A stretch of 64,000 nucleotides of DNA from Gilvimarinus japonicus. Its GTDB lineage: Bacteria > Pseudomonadota > Gammaproteobacteria > Pseudomonadales > Cellvibrionaceae. Made by a program: the position numbers and the translations under genes. The stretch spans positions 558,001 through 622,000 of the forward strand of contig NZ_AP031500.1 of NCBI RefSeq assembly GCF_042847215.1, written 5' to 3'. The notes below the pieces were generated by a model that was given only the letters and a program-made list of their open reading frames with translations, did no database searches and was not told the DNA's origin. Every line of letters begins with the position of its first letter. Position 1 is the first letter of the stretch. Below, piece after piece: positions 1 through 8,410 of the stretch.

Positions 1-308
1 TCGACAACGCTTTATGTTACACCCCCGACGGCGGCAGTATTACCGTATCGTTAGCGGCGGGCGATAACGGTGTGGCGGTCGATGTGGCCGACACCGGCGT
101 CGGCGTGGCCAAAGATAAACTGCCACGTATTTTTGAGCGCTATTATCAAGCCAAAGGCCAGCGATTTGCGCAGGGCGAGGGCACCGGCCTTGGACTCGCC
201 ATTGTTAAGCGCATATTGGATCTACACCAGTGCCAAATCTCGGTGACCTCGGAGGAGGGCGCGGGCACTTGTTTTTCTTTCGAGTTGCCGCGCGCTAACG
301 TCGGGTAA
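1..308 (+). CDS. Sensor histidine kinase, C-terminal ATPase part (5' end outside window)
   Basis: The reading frame is open from the left edge (codons start at base 3) to the stop at 306-308, so this is the 3' end of a longer gene. It carries the HATPase_c signatures of a two-component sensor kinase in order: an N-box (DNALCYTPDGG), a G1 box (DTGVGV), an F-box-like FERYYQ and a G2 box (GTGLGLAIVK). This domain binds ATP and phosphorylates a conserved His that lies outside the window. The sensor domain and partner regulator are not visible, so the stimulus is unknown. A hairpin with flanking A and T runs follows at once. Confidence 0.9.
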   Translation, partial: DNALCYTPDGGSITVSLAAGDNGVAVDVADTGVGVAKDKLPRIFERYYQAKGQRFAQGEGTGLGLAIVKRILDLHQCQISVTSEEGAGTCFSFELPRANVG

Positions 309-327
309 GTGGCCGCAGATCGCCCAT

Positions 328-358
328 AAAAAACCGGACGGTGGGCGTCCGGATTTTG
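328..358. terminator. Bidirectional rho-independent terminator
   Basis: A 7-bp GC-rich stem (CCGGACG at 334-340, CGTCCGG at 346-352) with a GTGGG loop is flanked by an A run and a TTTT run. It lies between the histidine kinase gene (plus) and the GH5 gene (minus), which converge here, and could serve both. Confidence 0.75.
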
Positions 359-384
359 GTTGACTTGATGCGTTGAGGCTGACG

Positions 385-1992
385 TTAAGGGTTTGGCGCC
401 ACCAGAATATCTTTCTCTGGCCCCCAGCTGCCTTGCTCTCGGTTGTACACACCAAACGAGCCGTTATCGTCCCACACGGTAGCGGCGATACCATACTGAG
501 TGGCAAAGTTAACGTGAGCGCGTAAATATTCTAACCGGTCGGCTTGGTTGCAAATGTTCTCAGGGTGTTCGTAATCTTCGTGGGCTGCGCCAAATTCATT
601 AACGGTTACCGGCACCTCGTTGGTTTGTGCCCAGGTGCTGGCGGTTTGGTATACGCTTTCTAGCTCGTTTTTATCTGCCGTTGTGCCCCAGTCTCGGGTG
701 CATTGGCCGGCAAACTCCCATGGGTCGTAGGAGTGAAAGTTGGCAATAAGCTTATTGTCGGCAGGCAGCTCAATATCGGCCAAAGTATCCACCGGGGTAT
801 AGCCACTACCGGCAATCACAACCAGTCGGTCGGGGTTGTTGGCTCGGATAATATCCAGTATGCGCGGGTTTAAGTCATTGCTTTGTGCGGGCGTCATACC
901 GTTTGGCTCGTTGAGGATCTCAAACACCAAGCGCGCCGACTTGTGCGCAAAACGCTCGGCAATCTGTGTCCAAATGGCGTCAAAGCGCTCGCGGTTGGCG
1001 GCGTTTTGGTAATCCTGCTTTAGCCAGATCTCGTGGTGGGCGTTTAACACAACGTAGTAGCCTTGGGCCAAGGCCCAGTCTACCACCTGCTCGGTACGGT
1101 CCATGCGCGATGTGTCTACCGCGTAAGGCTCGCTGGTGGCTGTGTGGTTGTCCCAGGTGGCGGGTATGCGCACGTGGTCAAAGCCTGCATCGGCAAACGC
1201 GATTAGGTAAGACTCTTGCGCCGCCGGTGCCCAGTCGCCTTCGTTGGGGTAGGCATCGAGCGTGTTGCCAAGGTTAATGCCAATGCCCATTTGCGCTACC
1301 GCCTCGTGGGGCGTGTACTGGGTCGGCTCATCGTAGTGCAACTCTAGGTAATCGAGCGCGGCGCCTGCTTGGGCAAAGTTTAGCGCTATGGTTTGTGGGC
1401 CGTCGGTCAAATACACCGCTGCTGTGCTTACATCTTGCCACTCGGGCGCTTCGCTCGCGGCCAGCTCGACCTCACTGTTGCTTATTGTTTGTCCGCCGGC
1501 CGCTAACGCCCAACGGCTACTGCTGTTGCTGGCACGTGCCCGGTAGGTCACGGTGTATAGCCCCGAGGTTTGCACATCGACCCGGTAATCTAGGGAGCTG
1601 CCGGTGTCGCTAATAGCAAGCCCGCCCGAAAGCGCATCGTCGGCCTCGGTGGTTTTGCTTTGCTCGCTGCAACTGCTGTAGTGCTCGGCCTCAAGCCGGG
1701 TAGTGGTTGTGCCGATGGTGGCCGCCACGTCTGGTGCGCACCCGCCGGCCTCAGAGCTGCTGGATGCAACACCGCTAGAAACTGAGCTACTACTAGCACT
1801 GGATGCGATGCTGCTCGACGCATCGCTAGAGGTTGAGCTGCTAGAGGCTACGCTGCTAGCGCTGGATGACGCTGTGGGGGGCTCTGACTTAGTGCCGCCG
1901 CTGCTGCCGCAAGCGGTTAACACGCTAATGCTGGCGATTAAACCGGTACGTAAAAACAGTTTCGACCACTTGGGTTCAAGCTGGGTTTGCAT
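385..1992 (-). CDS. GH5 endoglucanase lipoprotein with CBM6-like module and poly-Ser linker
   Basis: Secreted glycoside hydrolase family 5 enzyme, probably an endo-beta-glucanase. From the ATG at 1992 it has 535 residues: a lipoprotein signal (LTAC, lipid-carrying Cys about 28), a serine-rich linker to about 85, a beta-sandwich carbohydrate-binding module resembling CBM6 (about 95-220), then the GH5 barrel. The acid/base Glu is seen in EILNEPNG (about E362) and the nucleophile in TVNEFGA (about E466); NAHHE is also typical of GH5. A GTG at 2025 would add 11 residues, but the ATG sits directly before a normal signal peptide and follows an AGG-type site. It lies just downstream of a GH16 gene on the same strand, which suggests joint attack on beta-glucan. 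The exact substrate cannot be read from sequence. Poly-Ser linkers are typical of Cellvibrio and Saccharophagus enzymes. Confidence 0.9.
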   Translation of the reverse strand: MQTQLEPKWSKLFLRTGLIASISVLTACGSSGGTKSEPPTASSSASSVASSSSTSSDASSSIASSASSSSVSSGVASSSSEAGGCAPDVAATIGTTTTRLEAEHYSSCSEQSKTTEADDALSGGLAISDTGSSLDYRVDVQTSGLYTVTYRARASNSSSRWALAAGGQTISNSEVELAASEAPEWQDVSTAAVYLTDGPQTIALNFAQAGAALDYLELHYDEPTQYTPHEAVAQMGIGINLGNTLDAYPNEGDWAPAAQESYLIAFADAGFDHVRIPATWDNHTATSEPYAVDTSRMDRTEQVVDWALAQGYYVVLNAHHEIWLKQDYQNAANRERFDAIWTQIAERFAHKSARLVFEILNEPNGMTPAQSNDLNPRILDIIRANNPDRLVVIAGSGYTPVDTLADIELPADNKLIANFHSYDPWEFAGQCTRDWGTTADKNELESVYQTASTWAQTNEVPVTVNEFGAAHEDYEHPENICNQADRLEYLRAHVNFATQYGIAATVWDDNGSFGVYNREQGSWGPEKDILVAPNP

Positions 1993-2022
1993 AGTGAGAC
2001 CTGTTATTAATATGTCTATCGG

Positions 2023-2063
2023 CACAATGGCAGGTGCAGCGTTAAGCCGCCCCTGCCATTGTG
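2023..2063. repeat. Perfect 12-bp inverted repeat between the GH16 and GH5 genes
   Basis: CACAATGGCAGG at 2023-2034 is repeated in inverse at 2052-2063, with a 17-base loop. The hairpin lies in the 95-bp gap after the GH16 stop and before the GH5 start. No T run follows on either strand, so it is more likely an RNA-stabilising or partial attenuation structure within one transcript than a full terminator. Confidence 0.6.
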
Positions 2064-2087
2064 GGTGCTAATGTTTAAGCGTAGAAG

Positions 2088-2882
2088 TTAGTGGGGCACA
2101 TACTCCAAATAATCGTAATAGGCCCACGTGTTTTCCCAGAAGTACTCTTGTGGAAAGTACATACCAGATGCTGAGTTGTCGCCATGCCAGTGGTTGAGCA
2201 TGATGCGGGTTGGATCCTGAGGCCAAGCGTACTGGGGGATTTCGTTATTGGCCACATAGCCATCGCCATTATCTTTGTACAGAGTGCGGATCACTTGCTG
2301 GTTACCCCAAGCATCGTACACATACCACTCAATTTTCCAGCTGGACCAATCAAAGCCGATGGTGACCAGATCTTGGGTGATGTTTAGGCCGTACTGCCCT
2401 AAGTCGATGTCTTGCTCCCAGCTCTCGTAGGTGCCGCCTTGGGGTTGGTAAATAACGTTAGTATGAACGACATTGCCCAAGCTTGGCAGAAACTCAATGT
2501 CAATCTCCTGCCAGGGGCGCCCGGGTGTGTCGTACCAAGAGGTATAGGTAAAAATCGAGGCTACGGTGCCGGGTGCGTTGCCGGTTTTTAAGCTGCCTTG
2601 TATTTTGCCATAACCGAGGTTTTGGTTGGTGCGTAGCTCGGCGCACTGGCCCGGTGTTACACTTAGCGTGATGCCATGGGAGCTGGGGTTGATCATGCTC
2701 GGGTCAAACGTGCAACCAAAAGGTGTGCCATTACTGCCGCTGCGGGCTTGCCAAATACTGCTGTTAAAGCCCCAGCTAAAATCATCTTTAAAATAGCCCG
2801 ATTGGGCGCTGGCGTGAGTGCTCGCCAACAGTGCGATACCGGCGGTAGTCAGTGCGATAGAGCGATAAATATTCTGTAGCAT
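2088..2882 (-). CDS. GH16 beta-glucanase, secreted
   Basis: Glycoside hydrolase family 16 enzyme of 264 residues, the usual length for a one-domain lichenase or laminarinase. A Sec signal peptide ends near residue 26 (ASA-Q). The family signature EIDIE lies at about 126-130; by family knowledge the first Glu is the nucleophile and the last the acid/base. Conserved tryptophans around WEQDID and HWHGD fit the substrate cleft. It cleaves beta-1,3 or mixed beta-1,3-1,4 glucans; sequence alone does not separate these. The GH5 gene follows on the same strand, and a membrane-bound AraC-type regulator starts divergently about 300 bp upstream, a likely control partner. Confidence 0.92.
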   Translation of the reverse strand: MLQNIYRSIALTTAGIALLASTHASAQSGYFKDDFSWGFNSSIWQARSGSNGTPFGCTFDPSMINPSSHGITLSVTPGQCAELRTNQNLGYGKIQGSLKTGNAPGTVASIFTYTSWYDTPGRPWQEIDIEFLPSLGNVVHTNVIYQPQGGTYESWEQDIDLGQYGLNITQDLVTIGFDWSSWKIEWYVYDAWGNQQVIRTLYKDNGDGYVANNEIPQYAWPQDPTRIMLNHWHGDNSASGMYFPQEYFWENTWAYYDYLEYVPH

Positions 2883-3180
2883 CTTTGACCTCTCGTTATT
2901 ATCTGTCTTAGTCTTATAGCCTGACCGGCGAGCGCCCTGTGGGAACGGACGACAGGTCTAAGCTTTGTGGGTGGCGTACCTGTACGCTGTGCTAAGCGGC
3001 AAGGTGATTGTTGTATCCGCCACAGGTTTACCATAATGCCGGCGCATGAGCGGAGCGCCCGAATGGCCGATGAATCGTGAACTTGGCGCGTCCGACTTTC
3101 GGTATTTCTAACTCGGACACCCTGGCCGCGCCCTCTGTGGGCTTGTTGATGCCGGGGTCACTACAATAAGAGACATCACT

Positions 3181-4323
3181 TTGAGCCACGACTCTCTGCT
3201 GTTTAATATTCACGATTTAGTTTTGGTGCTGGCGGCCTCACAGTATGTGATGCTCGCGATCTTGCTGCTGGTCACCCGGCGCAAGGGCGATATTAGCGTG
3301 TGCCTATTAGCGGCCATGTTGCTTATAACCGCCGTACAAGAACTGGATACTCTGTTTATTTGGAGCAATACGTTGCGTCAGGCCGTGCTTAACTGGCACC
3401 CCAATTTGTTGTTTTTGGGTAGTTTTAGCTACTGGCTGCAGGGGCCGTTACTGTATGGGTTTGTGGCGAGCGTGCTCTATAAGCAGCGGCCCATTCGCAA
3501 GCGCTATCTCTTGCATCTGCTGCCCGCGCTGATTGCTGGCGTCCTGTTAATCAGCCACTATTACGTTTTGCCCCGGGCCGACAAAATTGCGGCAATGGCC
3601 GATTTGGCGTTTATGTGGACGCCGTTGATGACCCACTTTATGACCGTGTGGCACTTAAGCGTACTGGCCTATGGTGGCGCTAGCTTGTGGCTGCTGTGGC
3701 ACTACCGGCGCCAGCTGTTAGAGCGCTACGCCAACGTCGAGGTTAGCGAGCGGCGCTGGTTACTGTGGGTGGTGCTCGGTTTTATGTTTATCGCGCTTTG
3801 GAAGCTTACGGTGCACTTGCTGGGTGAGCGGGTGGGGGAGGGGCTATCCAATATCCTGGGTATCGCCAGCCACTATATGGCGTTTATCTTTGTTAACGCA
3901 TTGGTGTTTATTAGCATCCGTTATACGCACTTGTTTGGCGGCCTAGGTGCCGAGCCCACCGGCGGCGAGCCCGAACCCTATAAACCCGAGCAAGTGACAC
4001 GGGTGAGTGAGTACATGCACACCGATAAGCCCTACTTGTCAGCCGACATATCGCTCGAGTTGTTAGCCAAGCGCTTATCGTTGCCCGAGCGCACGCTGTC
4101 GCGCATTTTAAATCAGCATTTTGGCAAAAACTTTTTTGAGTTTATTAACAGTTATCGGGTGGAGCAGACTAAGCATTTATTAAAAGAGCCTGATAAACAA
4201 CACTGGACGATGCTGCAAATATTGGCTGAGTCTGGTTTTACCAGCAAATCAACCTTTAACGCGATTTTTAAAAAACAGGTGGGTAAAACGCCCTCGCAAT
4301 ATCGCAAAGAGCAAGGTCTGTAG
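3181..4323 (+). CDS. Membrane-bound AraC-family transcriptional regulator
   Basis: 380 residues: about seven hydrophobic segments over residues 10-255, then a cytoplasmic AraC/XylS double helix-turn-helix at about 275-375 (RTLSRILNQHFGKNFFEFIN, then a GF-S-STFN second helix and KTPSQYRK end). This layout is known from regulators that sense a ligand in the membrane or periplasm and bind DNA directly. The start is TTG at 3181, preceded by AAGAGA at good distance; no ATG start in this frame precedes the first membrane segment. It is transcribed away from the GH16 and GH5 genes over a shared 298-bp upstream region, so control of beta-glucan use is a reasonable inference. The ligand is unknown. 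Confidence 0.88.
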   Translation: MSHDSLLFNIHDLVLVLAASQYVMLAILLLVTRRKGDISVCLLAAMLLITAVQELDTLFIWSNTLRQAVLNWHPNLLFLGSFSYWLQGPLLYGFVASVLYKQRPIRKRYLLHLLPALIAGVLLISHYYVLPRADKIAAMADLAFMWTPLMTHFMTVWHLSVLAYGGASLWLLWHYRRQLLERYANVEVSERRWLLWVVLGFMFIALWKLTVHLLGERVGEGLSNILGIASHYMAFIFVNALVFISIRYTHLFGGLGAEPTGGEPEPYKPEQVTRVSEYMHTDKPYLSADISLELLAKRLSLPERTLSRILNQHFGKNFFEFINSYRVEQTKHLLKEPDKQHWTMLQILAESGFTSKSTFNAIFKKQVGKTPSQYRKEQGL

Positions 4324-4363
4324 CGAACGTAACCCGGCAATTAAGTAATTTAACGGAGTGAGT

Positions 4364-5737
4364 GTGGCAAAAAGTAAAACAGCGTTTGTGTGCAACGAGT
4401 GTGGTGCCGATTTTGGTAAGTGGCAGGGTCAGTGCAGCGAGTGCGGCACCTGGAACTCTGTGGTTGAGATGAAGCTTGGCCCTGCGCCTAAAGGGGGTGC
4501 ACGGGGCGCAGAATTCTCGGGTTATGCTGGCAGCACCCAAGCGCAAGTACAAACTTTGGCCGAGATTAGCTTAGAGGATTTACCGCGCCTTTCGAGTGGT
4601 ACTGGTGAGTTTGACCGGGTGTTGGGGGGCGGCTTAGTGCCCGGCTCGGTGGTGTTAATTGGCGGTCATCCGGGGGCGGGTAAAAGTACGCTGTTGTTGC
4701 AAACGCTGTGTAAGCTTGCCGAGTCAACGCCCGCGCTTTACGTTACCGGTGAAGAATCGTTGCAGCAAGTGGCCATGCGCGCAAAACGCTTGGGGCTGCC
4801 CACCGATAAACTGCAAATGCTCAGCGAAACTAGCGTCGAACTTATTTGTATGAGCGCCGAAAAAGTTCGACCTAAAGTATTGGTGGTGGATTCGATTCAG
4901 GTGGTGCATTTAAGCGATATCCAATCGGCGCCCGGTTCGGTATCGCAAGTGCGCGAGGCGGCGGCTTTTTTAACCCGCTTTGCCAAGCAAACCGGCACAG
5001 TCGTTATTTTGGTGGGCCACGTGACTAAAGACGGCTCGCTGGCCGGCCCCAAAGTGCTAGAGCATATGATCGATTGCTCGATTTTATTAGAGGGCTCACA
5101 CGACTCACGCTTTCGAACCCTGCGCGGTAGCAAAAACCGCTTTGGCGCGGTTAACGAATTGGGCGTATTTGCCATGACCGAGCAAGGTATGAAAGAGGTC
5201 AGCAACCCCTCGGCGATTTTCTTGCAACGCGGTGAGGATGTCTCATCCGGCTCGGTGGTGATGGTGATGTGGGAGGGCACCCGCCCGTTGCTGGTCGAGA
5301 TCCAAGCGCTGGTAGACGACAGCCATTTAGGTAATCCGCGGCGGGTAGCCGTGGGGCTCGATCAAAACCGCCTATCGATGTTGCTCGCCGTATTACACCG
5401 CCACGGCGGCATCATGGTGGGTGATCAAGATGTATTCGTCAACGTCGTCGGCGGCGTACGCGTCGCTGAAACCAGCGCTGACTTGGCGTTGTTGTTGGCG
5501 ATTGTATCCAGCTTTCGTGACCGCCCATTACCACGGGATCTAATGGTATTCGGCGAGGTCGGCTTGGCTGGCGAAATTCGTCCCGTACCCAGTGGTCAGG
5601 AGCGTTTGCGCGAAGCCTCTAAACACGGTTTTAAGCGCGCGATTGTGCCGGCAGGCAATGCGCCGCAAAAAACTATTCCGGGGTTTGAGGTGGTTGGTGT
5701 AAGTAATTTGACCGAAGCGCTGGAGGCGATTGATTAG
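4364..5737 (+). CDS. radA: DNA repair protein RadA
   Basis: RadA (Sms), the RecA-like ATPase that drives branch migration in recombinational repair. Seen in order: N-terminal C4 zinc finger (CNECG...CSECG), Walker A (GGHPGAGKST), the RadA-specific KNRFG motif, and a C-terminal Lon-protease-like domain. The 457-residue length is usual. I chose the GTG at 4364 because GGAG lies 5 bases upstream and the protein then begins with the family's usual MAKSKTAFVC; a GTG at 4358 is the alternative. Confidence 0.97.
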   Translation: MAKSKTAFVCNECGADFGKWQGQCSECGTWNSVVEMKLGPAPKGGARGAEFSGYAGSTQAQVQTLAEISLEDLPRLSSGTGEFDRVLGGGLVPGSVVLIGGHPGAGKSTLLLQTLCKLAESTPALYVTGEESLQQVAMRAKRLGLPTDKLQMLSETSVELICMSAEKVRPKVLVVDSIQVVHLSDIQSAPGSVSQVREAAAFLTRFAKQTGTVVILVGHVTKDGSLAGPKVLEHMIDCSILLEGSHDSRFRTLRGSKNRFGAVNELGVFAMTEQGMKEVSNPSAIFLQRGEDVSSGSVVMVMWEGTRPLLVEIQALVDDSHLGNPRRVAVGLDQNRLSMLLAVLHRHGGIMVGDQDVFVNVVGGVRVAETSADLALLLAIVSSFRDRPLPRDLMVFGEVGLAGEIRPVPSGQERLREASKHGFKRAIVPAGNAPQKTIPGFEVVGVSNLTEALEAID

Positions 5738-5826
5738 GCTGTTCGAACTTGTTGAGCGTTGTCACCCCTAGGGTTCGGTGTCTATCGGGAGGGGGCGAGG
5801 ATGGGCAACACGAGCAGGAATGCTAC

Positions 5827-6306
5827 ATGATATTTTGTAAACGATTACCTTTAATATTTATCTGCACCGCTCTGGCAAGTTGTGGGAGTGATGATAAGCG
5901 CGATGATTCAAGCGTGACGTTTACCTCGCTGGCCTGTCCGACCGTGCCGGGAAACTCCTCGATAAAGGAGCCCGAAACTGAAGTGATTAATGACCCTCAT
6001 CGGTACCTAGAGCGCTACATGAGTGCCGATCTAAACTCCCAGGATAGTCCTCCCCATGTGGATTTTGATACTAGGACGGTACTTGCCGTGTATTCGGGTA
6101 TGAAAACCTCTGGCGGCCACAGCGTGGCGATAACCGAAATCCGAGAGAGCGATGAAGCGATTACCGTAAATTACGTCGACAAAGAGCCGGGTGGGGCGTG
6201 TGGTGTGGATGGGGCGTTAACCTACCCCTATTGTTTTGTCAGTACGGCAAAAATTAATAAGCCGGTTACCTTTTCCAGTAAAACAAAAACGGTTGACTGT
6301 GATTAA
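5827..6306 (+). CDS. Lipoprotein with PrcB-like C-terminal domain
   Basis: A 159-residue lipoprotein: short signal ending at the lipobox LASC (Cys about 18), then an acidic stretch and a compact C-terminal domain (about 75-150). FDTRTVLAVYSG, a glycine-rich turn with GGHSVAI, and a final KINKPVTF strand resemble PrcB_C, the domain of the protease-complex partner PrcB. The frame is open from 5749, but the ATG at 5827 has AGGA upstream and directly precedes the signal peptide. There is no obvious protease partner beside it; it follows radA by about 90 bp. Role unknown, perhaps binding or regulating an envelope protease. Confidence 0.72.
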   Translation: MIFCKRLPLIFICTALASCGSDDKRDDSSVTFTSLACPTVPGNSSIKEPETEVINDPHRYLERYMSADLNSQDSPPHVDFDTRTVLAVYSGMKTSGGHSVAITEIRESDEAITVNYVDKEPGGACGVDGALTYPYCFVSTAKINKPVTFSSKTKTVDCD

Positions 6307-6351
6307 GTTTTTTAAGCAATTTTAGCCACATTACTGCTGCGCTTGTGTCCG

Positions 6352-8364
6352 TTACACCACTCCATCACTGGCTTGCATGCCGGGGTCTGCACGGCGTTCG
6401 CTGCCCCAGCTGCGGTAGATATAACCTTTGATGGTTTCTAGCTCGTCGATGGTGACGTTTTCGGGCTCGCCACGTTCGAGTGTGTCATAGTGGAAAATAT
6501 ATAAACGCGAGGCAAATAGGGCAACTGGCAAAGATGATTCACCGTAGACTTCGCCGTTGTCAGCGGTATCTACTTTGACGCCGTCGCCCCAGTCTTGCCC
6601 GCTGTCGTTATTGGGGTTAAAAAAGTACACCCGCATTTCGCCGCTGGGGTCCAGTGCCACCCGTTGAATAGTAATGGCATGCCAGCCTATAAAACGAGCG
6701 GCGCTGTCGGTAACGGCAATGCCTGCTGGCTGTGGATGAATAAGCGGTTGGTTGCCGTTGTAGTAAGGGTGATAATACGCGTAAAAGTGCCGCAAAAAAT
6801 CATCTAGCGCTGTGAGCTGGCCGGTTGCCACATCGACATTAATACTAAACCCCCGGCCTACCCACCAACCGTGAAACTCGGGGTTAATCCAGCGATGTGG
6901 GTCGCCCTCGCGACCAATACACAGCTGGCCCATTTGTGAGTAAACATAATCCAGATGCGGCACTAACAGTAACGATACCGGGTCGAGATCGAAAGGCAAT
7001 AAACGAGTCGGGTCGTCCAGTAGTGCGCGCGATGAAATAGGTTGGCCTTCAAAGTTCATCACGATTTCATCGTCGCGCACGGCCGAGGCAATAATTTGCA
7101 GTAAGTAGTCTGGATCGTTATATGCCCAAATAGAGAGCGCTCGTGCCGATTGGCAAGTCGGGTTATTGCCTTGTCCCACGCCTAATGGCAAACCCAGCAT
7201 ACACAGCACGCCCTCTAATAGTCGTGTTGTTGCTGGGACTTGATTGCCAAATACCAGCTGCAAGCGGTCGTGTGACCATTCGGATAAAACTAAATGCAGT
7301 TGCCGCCACAATGATGGCGCAACTGCGGCGCGATAAAGAATGCCGCGTTCAAGCATCATCGCCAGGCCGTAAGCGGCCTGTGCGGTGGCCGGGTGCACCG
7401 CTTGCGCGATTAACGCACGGACGAGCTCACGGTAGCACAGTAGGCTGTCGCGTCCGGTGCCAGATAAGCCGAGCGCGTCGACCAATAGGTGATCGTGTTG
7501 TTCGTTTAGGTAGCGCAAAAACATGGCGTGATATGGCGACACTAAGCCTGTGTCGTGCATGGCGCGGGCAAAGCCGGTAGCTTCGGCTTGCAGTGCGGCA
7601 CTGTCAAAGTATTCGATGCGTTGTTGGTATACCTCGACGCCTGGGTCTTCGCGGCACGCCTGGGTGGGGCCAAATAAACTGCTGACTAAGCGCTCGGCGC
7701 CTACACCGCTGTTACCCAAATCGACATCGGTACGAGTGCGGCAAATGGCAATTTGGGTAATCATCTGTTTGACTGGGTCAATCTGGATCGGCCGCTGACG
7801 GAGGATGCGCCAGATTTCATCGATTAACGTATCAATGACATGTTCATACCCGATGCGGTCGGCCAAGTGACGCACCAGCATCCGTGGCAGCTCGGCTAGG
7901 CGGCCCTGAGTTTCACGTTCGGCCTCGCCGGGGGAGGAGAACAGCAGGGTTAAGTTGATCGCTAAAACCTGGGTCAGGTAATGATGTGCTTGCTCGGCCG
8001 AGATGCTTGGATGAATGTAATCGCCTTTGGCAGTTGCCAGTAGGCGCAGCTCGCTTAGGGCCTCAATGGCGAGCACGTCGGCGTTATTGCTTTGCAGCGA
8101 TTGTTGGGTAAGGCTGGGTACCAGGGTGTGCGGATCGGCCCAGTCGGAGCCGGCAAAGCTGCCGGCCTCTTCTATTGTTTGGGCGCGCGACTCAAGTGCC
8201 GCTGCGCCGGCCTCGGTTAGCAAAATGCGTCGCGCGGTGTCGAACACCCGACCGACTTTACCGGGTTTGGCAAAGTCGGGGGCGCTGGCAAGCTTGGCGA
8301 TGGCATCGTCCATCTGTACCAGCAAACGCTGCAATTTGTCGGACTGTGGCAATTGGCTGGTCAT
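6352..8364 (-). CDS. Unknown 670-residue protein with candidate papain-like Cys/His/Asn triad
   Basis: I do not recognise a named family. Residues 1-390 are mostly helical in character with no signal peptide or membrane segment, so the protein is probably cytoplasmic. The last 280 residues hold a pattern like a papain-fold hydrolase: a Cys at the start of a predicted helix (GNNPTCQSARAL, C404), a His in a hydrophobic strand (GWHAITI, H562), and an Asn shortly after (YFFNPNNDSG, N583) followed by DWG, which recalls the Asn-x-x-W-G segment of papains. The triad assignment is inference. The gene lies 46 bp downstream of an ATP-grasp ligase gene on the same strand. Linked ATP-grasp and papain-type domains are known from glutathionylspermidine synthetase/amidase, where one makes and the other cleaves an amide. 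The ribosome-binding site is weak. Confidence 0.8.
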   Translation of the reverse strand: MTSQLPQSDKLQRLLVQMDDAIAKLASAPDFAKPGKVGRVFDTARRILLTEAGAAALESRAQTIEEAGSFAGSDWADPHTLVPSLTQQSLQSNNADVLAIEALSELRLLATAKGDYIHPSISAEQAHHYLTQVLAINLTLLFSSPGEAERETQGRLAELPRMLVRHLADRIGYEHVIDTLIDEIWRILRQRPIQIDPVKQMITQIAICRTRTDVDLGNSGVGAERLVSSLFGPTQACREDPGVEVYQQRIEYFDSAALQAEATGFARAMHDTGLVSPYHAMFLRYLNEQHDHLLVDALGLSGTGRDSLLCYRELVRALIAQAVHPATAQAAYGLAMMLERGILYRAAVAPSLWRQLHLVLSEWSHDRLQLVFGNQVPATTRLLEGVLCMLGLPLGVGQGNNPTCQSARALSIWAYNDPDYLLQIIASAVRDDEIVMNFEGQPISSRALLDDPTRLLPFDLDPVSLLLVPHLDYVYSQMGQLCIGREGDPHRWINPEFHGWWVGRGFSINVDVATGQLTALDDFLRHFYAYYHPYYNGNQPLIHPQPAGIAVTDSAARFIGWHAITIQRVALDPSGEMRVYFFNPNNDSGQDWGDGVKVDTADNGEVYGESSLPVALFASRLYIFHYDTLERGEPENVTIDELETIKGYIYRSWGSERRADPGMQASDGVV

Positions 8365-8410
8365 AGGTTAGGCTTATCGCTTATAGAGTCCGCAGCTTAG
8401 CAAGGCTTCT

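Noticed and set aside
1745..1900. Tandem repeat DNA in the serine linker
   Set aside because: The repetition is explained by the coding of poly-Ser with mixed serine codons and is not an independent repeat element.
2849..3213. Two short minus-strand frames in the GH16/AraC intergenic region
   Set aside because: No SD and no protein-like pattern; they are in the promoter region and overlap real starts.
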